Assembly (NCBI RefSeq): GCF_043290135.1
Contig: NC_134700.1
Span: 155,698,053 to 155,762,052, forward strand
Reading direction: 5' to 3'
DNA: 64,000 nt
DNA from: Rhipicephalus microplus
Lineage: Eukaryota > Arthropoda > Arachnida > Ixodida > Ixodidae
The notes below the pieces were generated by a model. It had not been told where the DNA came from, did not search any database, and was given only the letters and a program-made list of their open reading frames with translations. Made by a program: the position numbers and the translations under genes. Below, in pieces: positions 46,643 to 59,758 of this stretch. Within the stretch, counting starts at the first letter, position 1. Every line of letters starts with the position of its first letter.

Positions 46643-47138
46643 TTTTAGGGGCAAAGCTCCTTAAGGCGTGGGCTGTGCGTCCCCTGTATGTAGCCACCTC
46701 TAGTTTAGTTCTTGCAGTGTTCACTAGATGGCGGTACCGTCCCCTGTATGTAGCCACCTCTAGTTTAGTTCTTGCAGTGTTCACTAGATGGCGGTACCGT
46801 CTCCTGTATGTAGCCACCTCTCGTTTAGTTCTTGTAGTGTTTACTAGATGGTGGTACTTGTAGCTGATGATGAAAAGATGCAAGATGTTATAAACTATAA
46901 AGCGGTACTTGTAGTTGATGAAAGACGCAAGATCTCATAAAATAGGAATGATGTCACATATGGCGCGTGTCATTGGTTGAAGGCAATCGTTCGATTTAGT
47001 GCGGCGACGTACGCTAGGGGAGCGATGTAATAAAATCAAGTGGGCAAAATGTACAGAGGATTCATGGTTTACCAGGTTTACCTCCGGAGCTTCGCCCACT
47101 CATCATCATTCACTTCGTGGATATGGCGGAATTTTTTT
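46643..47138 (+). mobile_element. Hairpin-ended repeat family 3, copy F
   Basis: The left end is TTTTAGGGGCAAAGCTCC then TTAAGGCG. The right end is GGAGCTTCGCCC (47086-47097), then TCATCATCATTCACTTCGTG, GATATGGCGGAATTTTTTT. A 60-bp unit is present three times inside (46681-46860), and one related unit occurs in copy E (about 45310-45370). Confidence 0.65.
46681..46860. repeat. 60-bp tandem repeat, three units
   Basis: Units at 46681-46740 and 46741-46800 are identical; the third (46801-46860) has about ten changes. Each contains TGTAGCCACCTCTAGTTTAG and ACTAGATGGCGGTAC. Confidence 0.97.
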
Positions 47139-47329
47139 GAAACACCCTTTTCAACTGTGGCAACATTGTCATATTTATGTAGCACATATTTTGTACAGAA
47201 ACGAAAGTTTCTGCATTGACTTTTAATTGTAATGAGTGAAATAAAAATAATATTGACCTTTTTAAATTTTTGTTCTGTTTTACTCCCTCCTACCCTAAAA
47301 CATTTATGATGACCAAAGTGCGACTTTGT

Positions 47330-47480
47330 GTATGCTTGCTCTCCTATCCCCCCCTCTCTGTCTCCATCTTTCAAACTTCTTTATTCCTGTCCCCAGTGCA
47401 GGGTAGCAAATCGGTTGTTTAGACTACTTAACATCAATGCCTTTCCTTTTCCCCCTGTTCCTTCCTCTTTCCCCAAACAA
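47330..47480 (+). repeat. CAGGGTAGCAAACCGG interspersed repeat, copy 1
   Basis: CT-rich flanks around GTGCAGGGTAGCAAATCGG and TGCCTTTCCTTTTCCCC. The same core recurs at about 51850-51985 and 55480-55600, and inverted at 55755-55890. Confidence 0.65.
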
Positions 47481-48499
47481 TGAGAAATAGAACCACGGGC
47501 AACCATGGTTACACACTAATGAACAAAGTGTCCTTTTCTTAGCCAACTACCTTACTGGCCTGAAGCTATAACAACGGCTCTGGAAAACCCAAAAGTGCGT
47601 TTATAGGAACAATAAAAGTTTCAGTTTTATTCCACGCAAGGCTCGAGCCGCAGTGCCATCGGCTTTTCGCTAAAGGTTAGAGTTTGTTGTGCTTTCTTGC
47701 GCCCTAAGCGTTATTTTACCGGATGTTCAGCCCTTACACTAGCTTCAACGAGCATGCGCTGCAGCCGTATAAGCCCTGAAGCACTAAAGCCCTGTTGTGT
47801 AACTTATGTATATCCTTTGCATGTTTCATAAGCGAGGACGGAAGTCCAAAGTCAGGTGAGGTTGCAGTAAAAACCTGTTGAAAATTCGAAACATGTATCA
47901 CGCATCCATAATTTAGGTATTCTATAACAACTTTTTCCTACTGCCATAAAGATTTTAGTTCACTTTAGGTGACGCAAAACCTTCGAGGCTATAAGAAGAC
48001 GAGCAAACGTCAGTTGGCAAAATTATTCGATAGGTTGTATTACTGCGTATCATGCTGTCTTTATCAGTCATACCAGCCTCGCTTAGGTGATTTTAGAATA
48101 GGCAGGAACAATTTATTCATTCCCTTTACTGGGACTAAGAAGGCACGGATACAGTTCCGTGATAGTGTATCCCTTGTTCAAAACTTATGAAAACAAACAG
48201 AGAGAGAGAGACGTATGTGCAGTGTACATTCAGAGCCGCGTTGAGCGAAATCAAGCTTCCAACAATTGAGAAGGCCCCTACACACTAGCCTACTCTATAT
48301 TACGTAATAAGTATTAGACTACGTGGATCAATAGGTACCGAGCTTGTTTATCTTAGAAAGCACCTGTTACCGTATTTTGTACACTTTATGTCTATTTCAC
48401 CACTGAAGCTAAACTTTTTTATGTTTAATTCTCGTTTTAAAGCTGCGAGGCGTCTCTCCATAAGGCGGAAGATGCTATGGAAGCACAGCGTTAAACGCT

Positions 48500-48742
48500 G
48501 ATTGATTGATATGTGGGGTTTAAGGTCCCAAAACTACCATATGATTATGAGAGATGCCGTAGTGGAGGGCTCTGGAAATTGCGACCACCTAGGGTTCTTT
48601 AACATGCACCTAAACCTGAGCACACCGGCCTACAACATTCCCGCCTCCATCAGAAGCGCAGCTGCCGCAGCCGGGATTCGATCCCACAACCTGCGGGTCA
48701 GCAGCCGAGGACCTTAGCCACTAGACCACCGCGTCTTGACAA
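48500..48742 (-). mobile_element. Ruka-like SINE, full length
   Basis: 243 bp from GATTGATTGATATGTGGGG to ACCACCGCG, with perfect 11-bp duplications CGTTAAACGCT (48489-48499 and 48743-48753). Low divergence from the other good copies suggests a recent insertion. Confidence 0.92.
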
Positions 48743-48754
48743 CGTTAAACGCTT

Positions 48755-50270
48755 AATTCATTAGATAGCCCATCTGTGTAGGCAATATAGCTTATGGACA
48801 CAATGAATAGGCCTCATCTAGCATATGCTCAGCGGGATAGAAAATATCAACGAAGATGACAGTGATAGGCCTAAATATTCATCGTCTCGGGCGCTATTTT
48901 GGCGTCGTCCCGGCATTAAGCAAATGGGGTTCCATCGACCGGAGTCGAACGTATAGGAAAGGCCACAGGCGTCGCCTTCCATCTGGGTACTCCAGAAAAA
49001 TTCATGTAGTGTAGGCGGTGAATGCCACGGCACCCAAGAAATCGTGCGAAGGTACAAGCGTATCTGCGGAGAATCTGTGACGCTCGTCGCCTATGCCGTC
49101 GCTGCGGCATCATTTAGACGGGGAAACTCGCGTACTCTGCCTTCTTGCCTGTACATTTTCTTTTCGTATTGCCGCATTCAACCGTGACAGTATCAATTTT
49201 TTTTGCTCCATACTCCTCAAACGACAACGCGAGGAGCTGCATTGTTTTAGCGAAAATGCGCACGCGAGTTCGGCGCGACTCATTTGATGGTATTTGCGGT
49301 TCAGTTCCTCGACCCTGGAATTATCAGAGAAGTTCTCATTTCACTAAACCTGCCATCATTTTACCTGTGCGCAGCTAATCTCGGCTCTTTGTACGAAACA
49401 TTTACCTCGTGCTCTGTGTTTCAAATGCCGTACTACTCTCATTTATTTTATTATTCACCTGCCCCTCAAAGATAGGAGCCGCATGTGCATCGGACGATTT
49501 GTCTTAAGGAACGTGCTGCTTACTTAATCGTGTGTAATGCTTGGAGACGTAGGTGCCTCTATTTCCGAAAATATCAGTTCACAGCATTCGATGAATGGAC
49601 AACACAAAAACAAGAGACATTCATTGGCTGGTTAACCATACAGGAATCCGGCCAGCACATAGCTACTCTTTTATTTCTTTTGTTCGTTTGCTTTGGTGTG
49701 TAGTGTCGTAAGCTACGCGAAAGGAAACAGAAGTGTCCAGTGTTCCGACGTTTGCAGCTAAGTCGAGCAGTGACGTGTCACTGGCTCAATCGCCCATTAC
49801 AACCACGCTAAAACATTCGGAAGATCCCACGTACTACCTGGGAATCGACGTTATGCGAAGCATGCGGAGGGAAGGTGACCGCGTTGAACTTTTTTTATTG
49901 AGCGACACGTCATGAAATGACGCTAAATATATGTACAAATGTTGCACGCACAGACAGTTGAAGAGTTGCAGATGTTTATATAACCAGTTCTTCGCACATG
50001 CGCTACCATGCCAACTGGAACATGCGTATGAGCAACACCAGAAGCGGATATGAAGCGCTGATGCTCGCGAAGATGCTCGCCCTGGACCCTGCTACATAAA
50101 TCAACTTGAGCACATGACAACTAACCCCAATTGACGTAAACTCAACGTGACGGCTGTTTCAAAGGAGTACATAAGTAATGTTTACAAAATTGGGTATGCA
50201 GCATTGCAACAACTATAGACGTTTCACAAAGATCAGCGTCTATAAAACATGCGATTATTTGAAATGTACT
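48755..50270. other. No gene recognised
   Basis: 48880-49130 is GC-richer and open on both strands but shows no family motif. 49600-49910 is unremarkable. Confidence 0.4.
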
Positions 50271-50274
50271 TCCG

Positions 50275-50665
50275 AGATCTGGCGTAGCTCTGTGGTAAAA
50301 TGCTTCATTGCCACGCAAAATACTTGGGTTCGATTCCAGCTGGGACCCCGACATTTATTCTTTGCGTTCGTCGGATGAACGCTACCGATGTCGGGTATTT
50401 CTTAACGCTCGCCCGTTAAAATTACCAATGCGTATTCTCGTTGTTCCTGGGTAGATACTAAGTGTCAATCACCTGTGGCACATACCCGCATGCCAGCGGC
50501 ACATACCCGCCAATGTGTATATGCCACTGTCTGGCGGGAAGTGTTGGACGACGTACGTCACGGGATTGTGACAATATTCATGTCTTGACCAGCGCTTCTC
50601 ATGGTCAACCATCCTACCTTACCATTCTAATTTAAGGGGGTGACCACGAGGCCCCCCAAACGTAA
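50275..50665 (+). mobile_element. tRNA-derived repeat joined to a hairpin-ended terminus
   Basis: The head TGGCGTAGCTCTGTGGTAAA (A box) and CTTGGGTTCGATTCCAGC (B box) are followed by about 300 bp containing CACATACCCGC repeats and TGTCTGGCGGGAAGTG. It then runs directly into the GATA array and hairpin of 50672-50797. The far limit is not certain. Confidence 0.6.
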
Positions 50666-50670
50666 GTGCC

Positions 50671-50671
<1 letters not shown>

Positions 50672-50750
<79 letters not shown>
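50672..50750. repeat. (GATA)n microsatellite
   Basis: About 20 perfect GATA units beside the hairpin end of copy D. Confidence 0.97.
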
Positions 50751-50797
50751 GTGCTCAATGTCGCCGATGTTCAGTAAGAAATGCTTCGCATTTAAAA
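50672..50797 (-). mobile_element. Hairpin-ended repeat family 1, terminal part (copy D)
   Basis: A GATA array is followed by TGCTCAATGTCGCCGATGTT and the perfect hairpin AAATGCTTCGCATTT (50779-50793), then AAAA. Only the left end of the family is present. The sequence beyond the GATA array is a tRNA-derived segment instead of the tandem core, so this may be a chimeric subfamily. Confidence 0.65.
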
Positions 50798-51849
50798 GGA
50801 ATGTAACTGACGGCAGCCGGCTCTCTAGCAGGCGGCTCGTTGTGTTGCTAGAGTTAGTGTTACCTAAACTTTCGACTTCGTAGTCTCGTGTGTTGGAAAA
50901 AAATATAAAACGAGAAGAAAATGCCTATTGTGTGTACTTGGGAATGGAGCAAACAGTTACTACTCCCAAAAAAAGATATGTGGTTCAAATGATTTATCAC
51001 TATGGTGATTCCTGTCCCCTTTATGAACAGTGCTGTGTATAAAATTATTCGTAGCCACTTCATGTTAGAGTCCAACGAATGTTCTCATCCAGGGACTGTT
51101 TTAACACAGTTCATTTGCACTTCGACTCTGATTATGCGTATCGAGGTACCACTCTGCCCATACGCATGCGTGCGAGGTAGAAGGGGTGGGCCCCCACCCC
51201 TAATCATCAAAGGGGATCTTTAAGACAAGCCACCATTTTTGCTTAATAAGCTCTTAAGCGTGCGTACGGGGGGTGGGGGACTCTTAATAACCTAAGCAGA
51301 GGGCAAAGTCAGCCCCACACATTGAAGTAACAGAGAGGAGGCCGCTGCAACGAACCTTCACCACCCCCACTGAAGAGGAACGTGGCATAGGCCTGTGGTT
51401 GGACCCCTCCTGTGCTTGTTTAAACTAGGGTCACGGGCACGAAGGTTGTCAGCGTTAACGCGGGTCGCCTTGAATAATAGATTCCAAGAAATTGCTTCCC
51501 CTCTTCCCAGACACGGCAGCTGCATTTCAGAAAGGGACAATTTTAAATGGCACCCATGTGCTTGAATGAAGGTTAATTAACGAACCAATTACGATTTTCC
51601 TCCTATTTATGTCATTATTTTGCCCTAGTTACAGCGTGGAAAGATGGCAGCTAGCTGCTGTGTTAGCTCATCTTGACGAGAGATTTTTTGTCAGAACAAT
51701 CAATGCTTGAAAGGCGACATAATCTGTCTTTGCACAGAAAATCAGTGAAGGCCTCACTTAAGTTTTCGCGGTGGTAGTGGCGTATTGAATAGGCTATAGC
51801 ACCTCAGCTCATTTTTTTTATGTTTGCAATTTCGCGCGTCTACTTCACT

Positions 51850-51990
51850 CTTCGCTTTCTTTCCCATCTTTATTCCCCATTCTCTCTTCCCTTAATGCAG
51901 GGTAGCAAACCGGATGCTCCAATTCCTGGTTAAACTCCTTGCCTTTCCCTCGTTTTGTTCTCTCTCTCTCTCTCTCTCGCACCTCACACC
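51850..51990 (+). repeat. CAGGGTAGCAAACCGG interspersed repeat, copy 2
   Basis: AATGCAGGGTAGCAAACCGG, CCTGGTTAAACTCCTTGCC and a CT microsatellite. Confidence 0.65.
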
Positions 51991-51999
51991 AAACAAACT

Positions 52000-54460
52000 A
52001 ATTTCATATATTTCTGCACTTCCATCCCCTTATGATTGAAACGTTGTCTTTACGCATGGCAAGTTTCAAGTATGCAGTGTTGCCAGCAGCAGCGAGTGCT
52101 AGTATGAACTTACCGAAGGCCGGCTGGTCGTCGGATGCAGCAGTATAGCAGCAGCTGCTGCTGCTATTGCGGGGTGTGTGTGTGGTTTTATTCCTTTTGT
52201 TTGTCCCTCTCTGTTTCTCTCTATCTTCGTAATCGGTGGCTCTTCAGAGATGACCCGCTACGTGATCGGCAGAATGGCCGCAGAGTGCCCGCAAGGTGCA
52301 AGACAAGGCCGGCGAAAAGACCACATGGCGCCCACTGGAACGGGACCGGCAGCCTGGCGCCCGACATCCGGCCATGTCCAAACAGCCCCTGCGGTTAGTG
52401 CGACAGGGACTCAGAAAAAGAAGAAAACAGTCGCGTTCAGAGTACGTGACATGCTTTCCTGGAGATGCAGTTGTTCGATGAGTTTCAGCAGAATCGATTC
52501 AAGGAATGATGTAATTATGAAGGTATGCCGCCGGCTGGCCTCTATGGGCCCATAACGTGAATAACGAAAAACAAGTGGCTTCGTAGTGGTTAACACGTTC
52601 GGCCAGCATAACTTATACGGAATCGGCGATCAAACTTTAGGCACAAACAACGCTGACTAAGACCAACAGGTGACGGTGTATTTTAATATCGAAATAGCCT
52701 TTACACTTCAGCCTGCTAACAATGACTTGTGGATGGAAATGGAAACACAGACGACGTTTAAAAATGAAGGCATGCAGATTCACCATACCAATGACAAGCC
52801 TGAAAGAATGGCGGAGCTGGGCAGCCTTTGTTATTTCCCTTTTGTTTTCTCTTTCTTTCTTTCCCTCTTTATTTCTTATTCTATTTTCCATTTTTTTCTG
52901 CATTTTTTGTTTTTCTTCTACTGGCTTTTACTTTTCTTTCTATTTTACACTTGTCTCTATTTCTCATCTGCCAATCTTTATACCTAGTTTATATTCTGTT
53001 TCTCTAGTCACTGTAGCAATGCGCGTGCCTAATATCATCATAAAGGCACTCAAAGAAAAAGAGGAAGACGACCTCTTTTTGACGTGAGCGTGCGCTCATT
53101 ATGCAACAGCTGGCTATGCACTATGTGGTATTACCTACGTTTTTCGCTAGCGAAGAAGGCAGCATGTGATGCCCGCAAACGACAGCTATAGGCCCGTTGA
53201 AGCCATGCACACTGAGAAAAAATCAATTTTAAATACAAGGGGTGAACTCTAATTGCGAGAACGCAAATATGTGCGTTAGCATCTTTGACTCGAGCTTATA
53301 GCACAAGCGCTGGAACCGTAGATTGAAGTTGGTGATGACACACACCTCCAACGAAATATAGCAAGCGAACTCCCTGTTAGCGTAAAACCGCACTCAGAAG
53401 CAAGGTTTCTGAAAAAAATTCATTAGTATTGACCCAACGTTAAGCGTGTTTAGATAGCTTCTGTTAGAATAAATATAAAGCATATCACGTGTAATACTTA
53501 TCAATTCATCTATTTCAAAGTACAGCAGGCCAACTTGGACTTAGCATGCAAGAGGGCAGAACACACAAAAGAAGAAGGATGATTTAATAAATGCAGTAGT
53601 ACAGTTTTGAACGTACATGAATGCATAACATTAATAGCGCTCATACGTAGAGAAATGAAACATCTGCACTAAGAAAACATGCAATCTAACAAAAAATATA
53701 CTCTTCCAGAGCTTGAGCGAAGTTTGGCGACATAATGACTGTATTTGAAGAAAGTATGTTCCAGTATGCTATATAGTTTTGGGAAAGAAATCATTCTGAA
53801 ATGACTTAGTTTTAGTGAATATGCACATATAACGTAGCGGAAGTTCCATATCGTAGATACTTTTCAAGTTTGCAGTCTATCCGACACTTCTTGAATTTCT
53901 GGGGAGCTTTGGTCGAGATAAAACATCTTGTAGATTCTATGACACTTGTCACGCGATTTTATTATTAGTAGTAATTTAGTTTCTGCTTCACTTTCTCCAA
54001 TAGCTTGACGTCAATGCACAAACGGTAAACAATTCTTGTGACACCGAATTGATTACGCACGCCTTGCGGGGGCTCGAAGAAAAAGTCAGGCTTTTCTTCG
54101 GGGGACATTGTGAAATGTTCGTTCTAAACTTTTGATATGGAAACGGTGAATTTTCGGAACTGTTAATATAACCAATTACATTAGATATTTTAAAGTGCAC
54201 ACCGGGGCTTGATTGACACGTCTTGTTCTTTCAGCCTTTTCTTTTTATGCAACTGCAGTAGCATAGTAATGCAGGTGACGTTAGAGCCAGCTATTCAATA
54301 GAATACGAATACGATCAAATGAAATGGCCCAAAATATTACAGAAGCTACAGGCTCGCTCAGTTTTTTTTTCTTTAATTCCTTTCTACACAAGACGTGAAA
54401 CACGTACGATAAGGTCAAAGTGTAGGCGTTCTCAATTTAGAACAAATCGAACAAAAATTT
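52000..54460. other. No gene recognised
   Basis: 52230-52450 is GC-rich with a possible 48-bp exon (ACCEPTOR CTCTTCAG, DONOR CCGCAAG|GTGCAA), too short to judge. The rest is A+T-rich or the CT tract. Confidence 0.4.
52840..52995. repeat. Pyrimidine-rich low-complexity tract
   Basis: CT/T-rich on the plus strand (CTTTCTTTCTTTCCC units); hydrophobic ORFs here are compositional. Confidence 0.8.
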
Positions 54461-54467
54461 TTTTCAG

Positions 54468-54549
54468 TGGGCAGATTGAGATTTTAATAATGGCGACGTT
54501 GTGCGACCGACTGCGAACGTATGCGGAGGCTCTAGTCATCATTCAGTCT
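54468..54549 (+). CDS. Candidate internal exon, unrecognised
   Basis: An acceptor with a long T tract (AAAATTTTTTTCAG) and a consensus donor (CAGTCT|GTAAGT) bound 82 bp reading 1 nt + 27 codons with no stop. The peptide includes ATLCDRLRTYAEALVIIQ. Composition is richer in G+C than the flanks. It is too short to assign a family and stands alone, so it is only a candidate. Confidence 0.28.
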
Positions 54550-55479
54550 GTAAGTGACTCCTAATTTCACTTCACGGTCGTATCTTACTCTTGGAACCAA
54601 CAGATCTACCTTCTGGGACGGCATGCTCTCCCATAGTGGAGTACTAAGTACCCTAAATCATTAAGTACTTTTCTTTCTGAACAGACCAAACGAATTTCCG
54701 CCTTGCTGTGCAGATTCTGCAATGGACTTTTTTTGTGAGCTTGGTAAACAAGACAAAGAAGTTAGAGATCAGAAACAGTGTCTAGTCAAGTGCGTTATGG
54801 AAATTTTTTCATTGCAGACTCATGCTTCCGGTTCTCCCTCGAGGAATAGTATATCTCTAAGCACTGATTACATCTCCGGAAAATTTCCTGCGTGCACATG
54901 ATGGAAAAGAACTCGAGCAAAGCACACAAACAAGCCTACCGTTGTTACATGAGCGCGGACGTCTCCGCAGTCATTTCCCACCGCTGCATCGGCCCTTATC
55001 TTACAGCAGCACAGAAACTAGGCTGCTTATCGAAGCTTAGTGCACTGCTTTATTCTAGAAAATATGACTACAGCGATACACGGGAAATTCGTTTGATTAT
55101 GAAAAAATGTGGGGCACTACAGGATTTCATTTGATTATTTATATTTCTCAACAAATATCTTTTTATTTTTTTCCTCGCTCATACCGGGTATTGAATTTAG
55201 TTTTTCTCGATGCTCGCGAGGTCAAATGCGGGTCGCGGAGTCCACATTGAAGATGAGACGGAGGTGAAACGCTTCAGGTACGCCTACTTAGCCGTAGGTG
55301 CACTTCAAAGAACGCCGGGAGCTCGAAAGGCCTGGTTGAACTAGTTAGCCTTCACTGCGGCAATCTCCATAATCACATCGCCGTTTTTTCACGGTAAACA
55401 GAGGGACAGAAAAGAGAGGGAAAATAAGTAAAGACAGCACATCACACATCACACTCAAGCACGCAGTCAGTCACACTCC

Positions 55480-55600
55480 ATCACTCTCTCAATCTCTCTC
55501 ATCCCGTTTCTACGAGTAGGGTAGCAAACCGGTTATCCTGTACTGGTTAACCTCCCCACCTTTTTTCTGTAGACTTTCTTCTTCAACGTTAAACTACAGC
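55480..55600 (+). repeat. CAGGGTAGCAAACCGG interspersed repeat, copy 3
   Basis: TAGGGTAGCAAACCGGTTAT, ACTGGTTAACCTCCCCACC after a CT-rich lead. Confidence 0.65.
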
Positions 55601-55754
55601 ACTTAATAAACTATGTTCTTACTTTTACCTTTACATACGTTTCCACCATTTCCACTTTTCTTTCAACATGTTAGCGGGGTATTCGAAATACCTTAGTTTG
55701 TGCGTTTCTCAACGTTCGCGTTGGACGTTAATTACATGCACACAGGTAATATAC

Positions 55755-55890
55755 GTGAAGAGAGAGAGAGAGAGAAATAAATAAAAGGAAAAGACAGGGA
55801 ATTTAACTTAGAAGAACTGATTTGCTACCCTGTACAGGGTTTGGGAAATAGGGACCGAAAAAAGGATATAGAGAGATAAAAAAATTGTTG
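55755..55890 (-). repeat. CAGGGTAGCAAACCGG interspersed repeat, copy 4 (inverted)
   Basis: A GA-rich lead, TTTGCTACCCTGTACAGGGT and TTGGGAAATAGGGAC; the inverse of the other copies, 150 bp from copy 3. Confidence 0.6.
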
Positions 55891-57759
55891 AGGAAAAAAT
55901 ACACATGCACACATGCACAGTGTTCTGATCGGAATAAACGTGAAAGTTCACATGGCAGACTTCGTGTGCTTGAGATTTCCCTTTTTAAGAGTAGCACGCG
56001 AGAGGGTAATGGTACGTGTTCGCATCGTCTTTTCAATCGCTAGCCTTACTTTGCTTGTCGGTTGACACTTATCCATGTCGCAAGAAAAGACACTTTTGTG
56101 GTCCGCTTTCAGGCTTTGATTTCCCTATGGCGAGTACATTTGAGAAGTGTCCATGACACCAACCTTTCTCCTTCTGCGAACTAGTGAAAGACCCACTTAG
56201 TGTTTTTAAGTCCACACCCGAACTTATGCAGCTGCTGCTGAACTAATATGCCGGAGCGCTTTGTAATAGGTGGGCCTTTCAAAAACTCACTCGTTGTGCG
56301 ATTTACAAGTTTGCAACATGGCATGACTGTGCGCTTCTTCTATGCACAAATAGAGGCGTTTAGAAAACTCCAACTACTACATAACATTATATTATCATTA
56401 TTAACACTCGTTAACATTCATTAACATATTATTTTATTTTTCTCAAATAGTGACCTCCAATGGCATAACTCTTTGTAAGCTTTGTCAAACTGGTAATAAA
56501 AATGATGTGGCTCCTTGGCACACCATCTGCTGGCAATGCAGAAGGACTAATTTAGATTCCCACCCAAACGGAAGGTTTTTTTATTCATTTTATTTGCATA
56601 TTTCTCTGTTTTTCGCTCACGGACAGCACTTACTTATTGCTAACAAACAAAGACGCCGACGCTGATTCCGACCCCAATACCGATACAAAACCAGCTCCTA
56701 AACGCTGTCGCATTAAATTATTTAAAATATCGTGTATTTGAAAGACCGTGCGTGACTCTGCTTTTTAAATCTTGAGAAATTGTCATACGGAAGCAAGAAG
56801 GTAGATAGCAAAACAATATGGCTTGATAGCAAGAAAAGAACAATAGCAAAACATACCTTGAGGATCTGTGTGTGCAGCTTTGAAACGCACCTTCTATCGG
56901 ACAGATACCTGTCATGGAATAATCGTTACATCCCGAGGCTGTGTACACAAACGTACAGGCAATGGTCCTTCATTTTCCGGCATGCCCTTGCGATTGAGTT
57001 TTTGTCTTCTGATTTTGCGGTAAGACAATAACTACAAGAAAGCTGACGTGAGGGACGTGGCCTTGCGTTTCAATGAGAAAGGAACTGAGTGAAATCGGTC
57101 ATCCCTCCTCGTGACAGCAAGCGCCTGTCCAGTTGGAGGCGGACAGCACTATTGTCGCGATTACTGTTTTTTTTTTCGTGATCGACAGACAGGGAGGGTC
57201 CGCGCCAATATGAGTTGGTCCGAAGGCTGGCGCACAATGTAATAATAAGAACAGAAGAAGAAGCGCGCGAGAAGGGCGACACCGTCGATCATTTCGCATG
57301 CCCACATCTGCAAGTCAATGCCTCTTGGTGACAAACTGCCTGCGCCGTGTGGACCCGCAAAAGTTAAATAATAAAACTGGGAAGTACGGTAACTCATGGG
57401 GATTGAAAGCTGGCGCTGCATCAATAAAGGAAAGAAAAGTTGAAGGATACAATTTGCGCCGTTCGACGTCATTTACGAATACCGAAAAACGGGTCTTTCG
57501 CTTCTGCCCGGACCTACACTGCACGCACTCGGGCCCCTTTGTAAGAGCGGCGAAGTTTGCCCCAAACTGGATTCACTTTTTCAGCATATGGCCCTTTATT
57601 GTCAACAGGCTTTGTCTAGTAGTGGGAAAGTTCGATGTTTGTTGCATCGTTAACTACGCAGTTAGCATAGTTTGCTATACGCAACTATTGCAACTATATG
57701 TGCAGCTCACCCTGTGAGAAATTTCAGGGCATCGTAACTATTGTTGGCCTTTGTCATGT

Positions 57760-57966
57760 CAAAAGTACCACTTTATTATGAGAGACGCCATATTATAGAG
57801 GGCTAGGAAAGTTTATACCACACTGCGGTTCTTTGCCGTGCACTTAAGTCTAAGTATACACGGGCCTCTATAGCGTTGTCGATCGCCTCCATAAAAAAAT
57901 GCGGCCGCAACGGCCCGGATTCAATCCCGCGACCTGCAGGTCAGCAGTGGAGCACGTCTTACTTCA
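57760..57966 (-). mobile_element. Ruka-like SINE, diverged
   Basis: TTATGAGAGACGCC, GCGGTTCTTTGCCGTGCAC, GATCGCCTCCATAAAAAAAT, CCCGGATTCAATCCCGCGAC and GTCAGCAGTGGAGC follow the SINE; the terminal head is degraded. Confidence 0.8.
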
Positions 57967-58985
57967 GCTGTCACACTGTTACTGCACTAAAGTAAACTCC
58001 AACTGAACAACGATATAAAGAATTGACAGGAAATCGAAGTAATAGCTGCGTCACAAGTATTATCTCAAAATGACACGTCCTGGTGTTTGTTACATTGAAA
58101 CCGTATATAGCTTGTAGGCACAACCAAGAAAAATGAGCACATAAAAAAGTAAAATAAATAAAATAATATAAATAAACACGCAAAGGGATTTGTTGTTATC
58201 CATCCTCGTTAAAAAATCGCGAAAGCTGAGAACATTCAGCACGAGCGGAAGACATTACTTTTTTTTCTTTCGGTACGTACGGTATGAAACGTTATCAGTG
58301 TTTATATGTAGTGATCAGTAGCGGTCGCAACGCTATGCGATCAGTTGCGGTCAGTTGCGATGAAAGCTGTGCGGTCAGTTGCGATCGCTAGCTTTGCGAC
58401 TGCAACTGACCACTTACCATCGGTCACTTCGGCTCTTAGTGCACTACGGTCGGATGCAACCTAATCAAAATGTGTGCTCCACCCACCGCAGTCGCCGTAC
58501 ATCCCAAACCAAATTTGCATCAGTGCTCCGTCCAATAGCGCTTCCTCATTTTGTGACGTTATGCACTTCTCTAGCGTTCACAACAGTTTATTAGCCTTTT
58601 GGAAGCGACAAGCGTTGCACCTCGAGACACTTCCGGTCACTTCATTTACATCCTCTAGCAACGAAGCGTAAAACATGTTTTTCAGTTGTCTGAGAACAAG
58701 AAAAGTCTCTTCTTCCATTTTCGGGAAAAAGAAGGGCGTGCGCAATGCAGGAAAACCTGTCCAAATTTTGTCTAAAGCTTAAAGTAAAATATTGTTCATG
58801 TGAGATGCTAAACACACAGAGAAAAGTGTCGGACGTCTGCGAGCTAATGTTCAAGGGTTTCCACTACTCTTTAGCTGCATTGATGGACTAAAGCGGAAGC
58901 CGAAGAGAGTCGGTGTTTTTACATAGCGAAAATAACTATAAGTTTTTTTTTTGTTCGAAATTTGAACGTTCTAGTAAACTTCAAA

Positions 58986-59080
58986 AGTTAAAGAACACCG
59001 GGTAGTCGATATTTCCGGAGTCCTCTACTACAGCGTCTCTCATAATCATATAAAGGTTTTGGGACATTGAAGCCGGGATG
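58986..59080 (+). mobile_element. Ruka-like SINE fragment
   Basis: GTTAAAGAACACCGGGTAGT, ATTTCCGGAGTCCTCTACTA, TCTCTCATAATCATAT and GGTTTTGGGACATTGAAGCC are the 3' third of the SINE in sense orientation. Confidence 0.78.
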
Positions 59081-59084
59081 TATA

Positions 59085-59680
59085 TCATGAAACTTCAAGA
59101 GAGATTATGACATTGATACTCAGCAAAATATACTGTTTTATAGGCAATGACGACGAACGTTTAACTCCTAATACGCGTAATAATGACGTTAGCAAGGAAA
59201 AGTATTTACGTTGTGACTGGAAACCACCCAACATGACCGTTTTTCACAGGTGAGTGGTAGGGCAGCCGTGGATTTGTGGGCGGAGCTATACGCTTCTTCA
59301 CAGGTTGTAACACAGCATATTATGTTTGCGACCGACTGCTTCGTGAGACCTCCCAGATTCACCTCTCCTAGTGAGGGCAAGGAAGATTGATGCGACTGAA
59401 GAATAGCCCGCGGTCACTCTTTCAGAGTAAGGATCCTAAAACGCTTGCAGTTGCCTGCATGGGAACAAATGGTGAACACGCAAAAAGGTGGCGCTCCTTC
59501 GAGGTCATAAAGTATATACAGCTCTAACACGACGGCTACTGTCGTGACAGGGAAGTGCCAATTAAGCAGGCTTTACCGAAATGCCCATTCGTCTTTCCTC
59601 CAAGATAATACGTACACCGAATGTAATAGCGTTGCAGGCCTATAATAAACCTGATGACGTAGTCAAAGAACAAGCTGTTA
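59085..59680. other. No gene recognised
   Basis: A+T-rich spacer between a SINE fragment and the family 2 element. Confidence 0.5.
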
Positions 59681-59683
59681 TAC

Positions 59684-59724
59684 TTTTTTAGATGCGGAGC
59701 ATCTTATACTCGCGCCTTGTAGTG

Positions 59725-59758
<34 letters not shown>

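Larger units (their letters stand above)
54560..57750. other. Mostly unrecognised sequence
   Basis: Apart from repeat copies 3 and 4, only short ORFs. 56450-56550 encodes a CKLC...CWQC pattern that may be chance. Confidence 0.4.

Noticed and set aside
56450..56665. Zinc-ribbon-like CKLC...CWQC ORF
   Set aside because: Only four cysteines, no good splice sites or further similarity.
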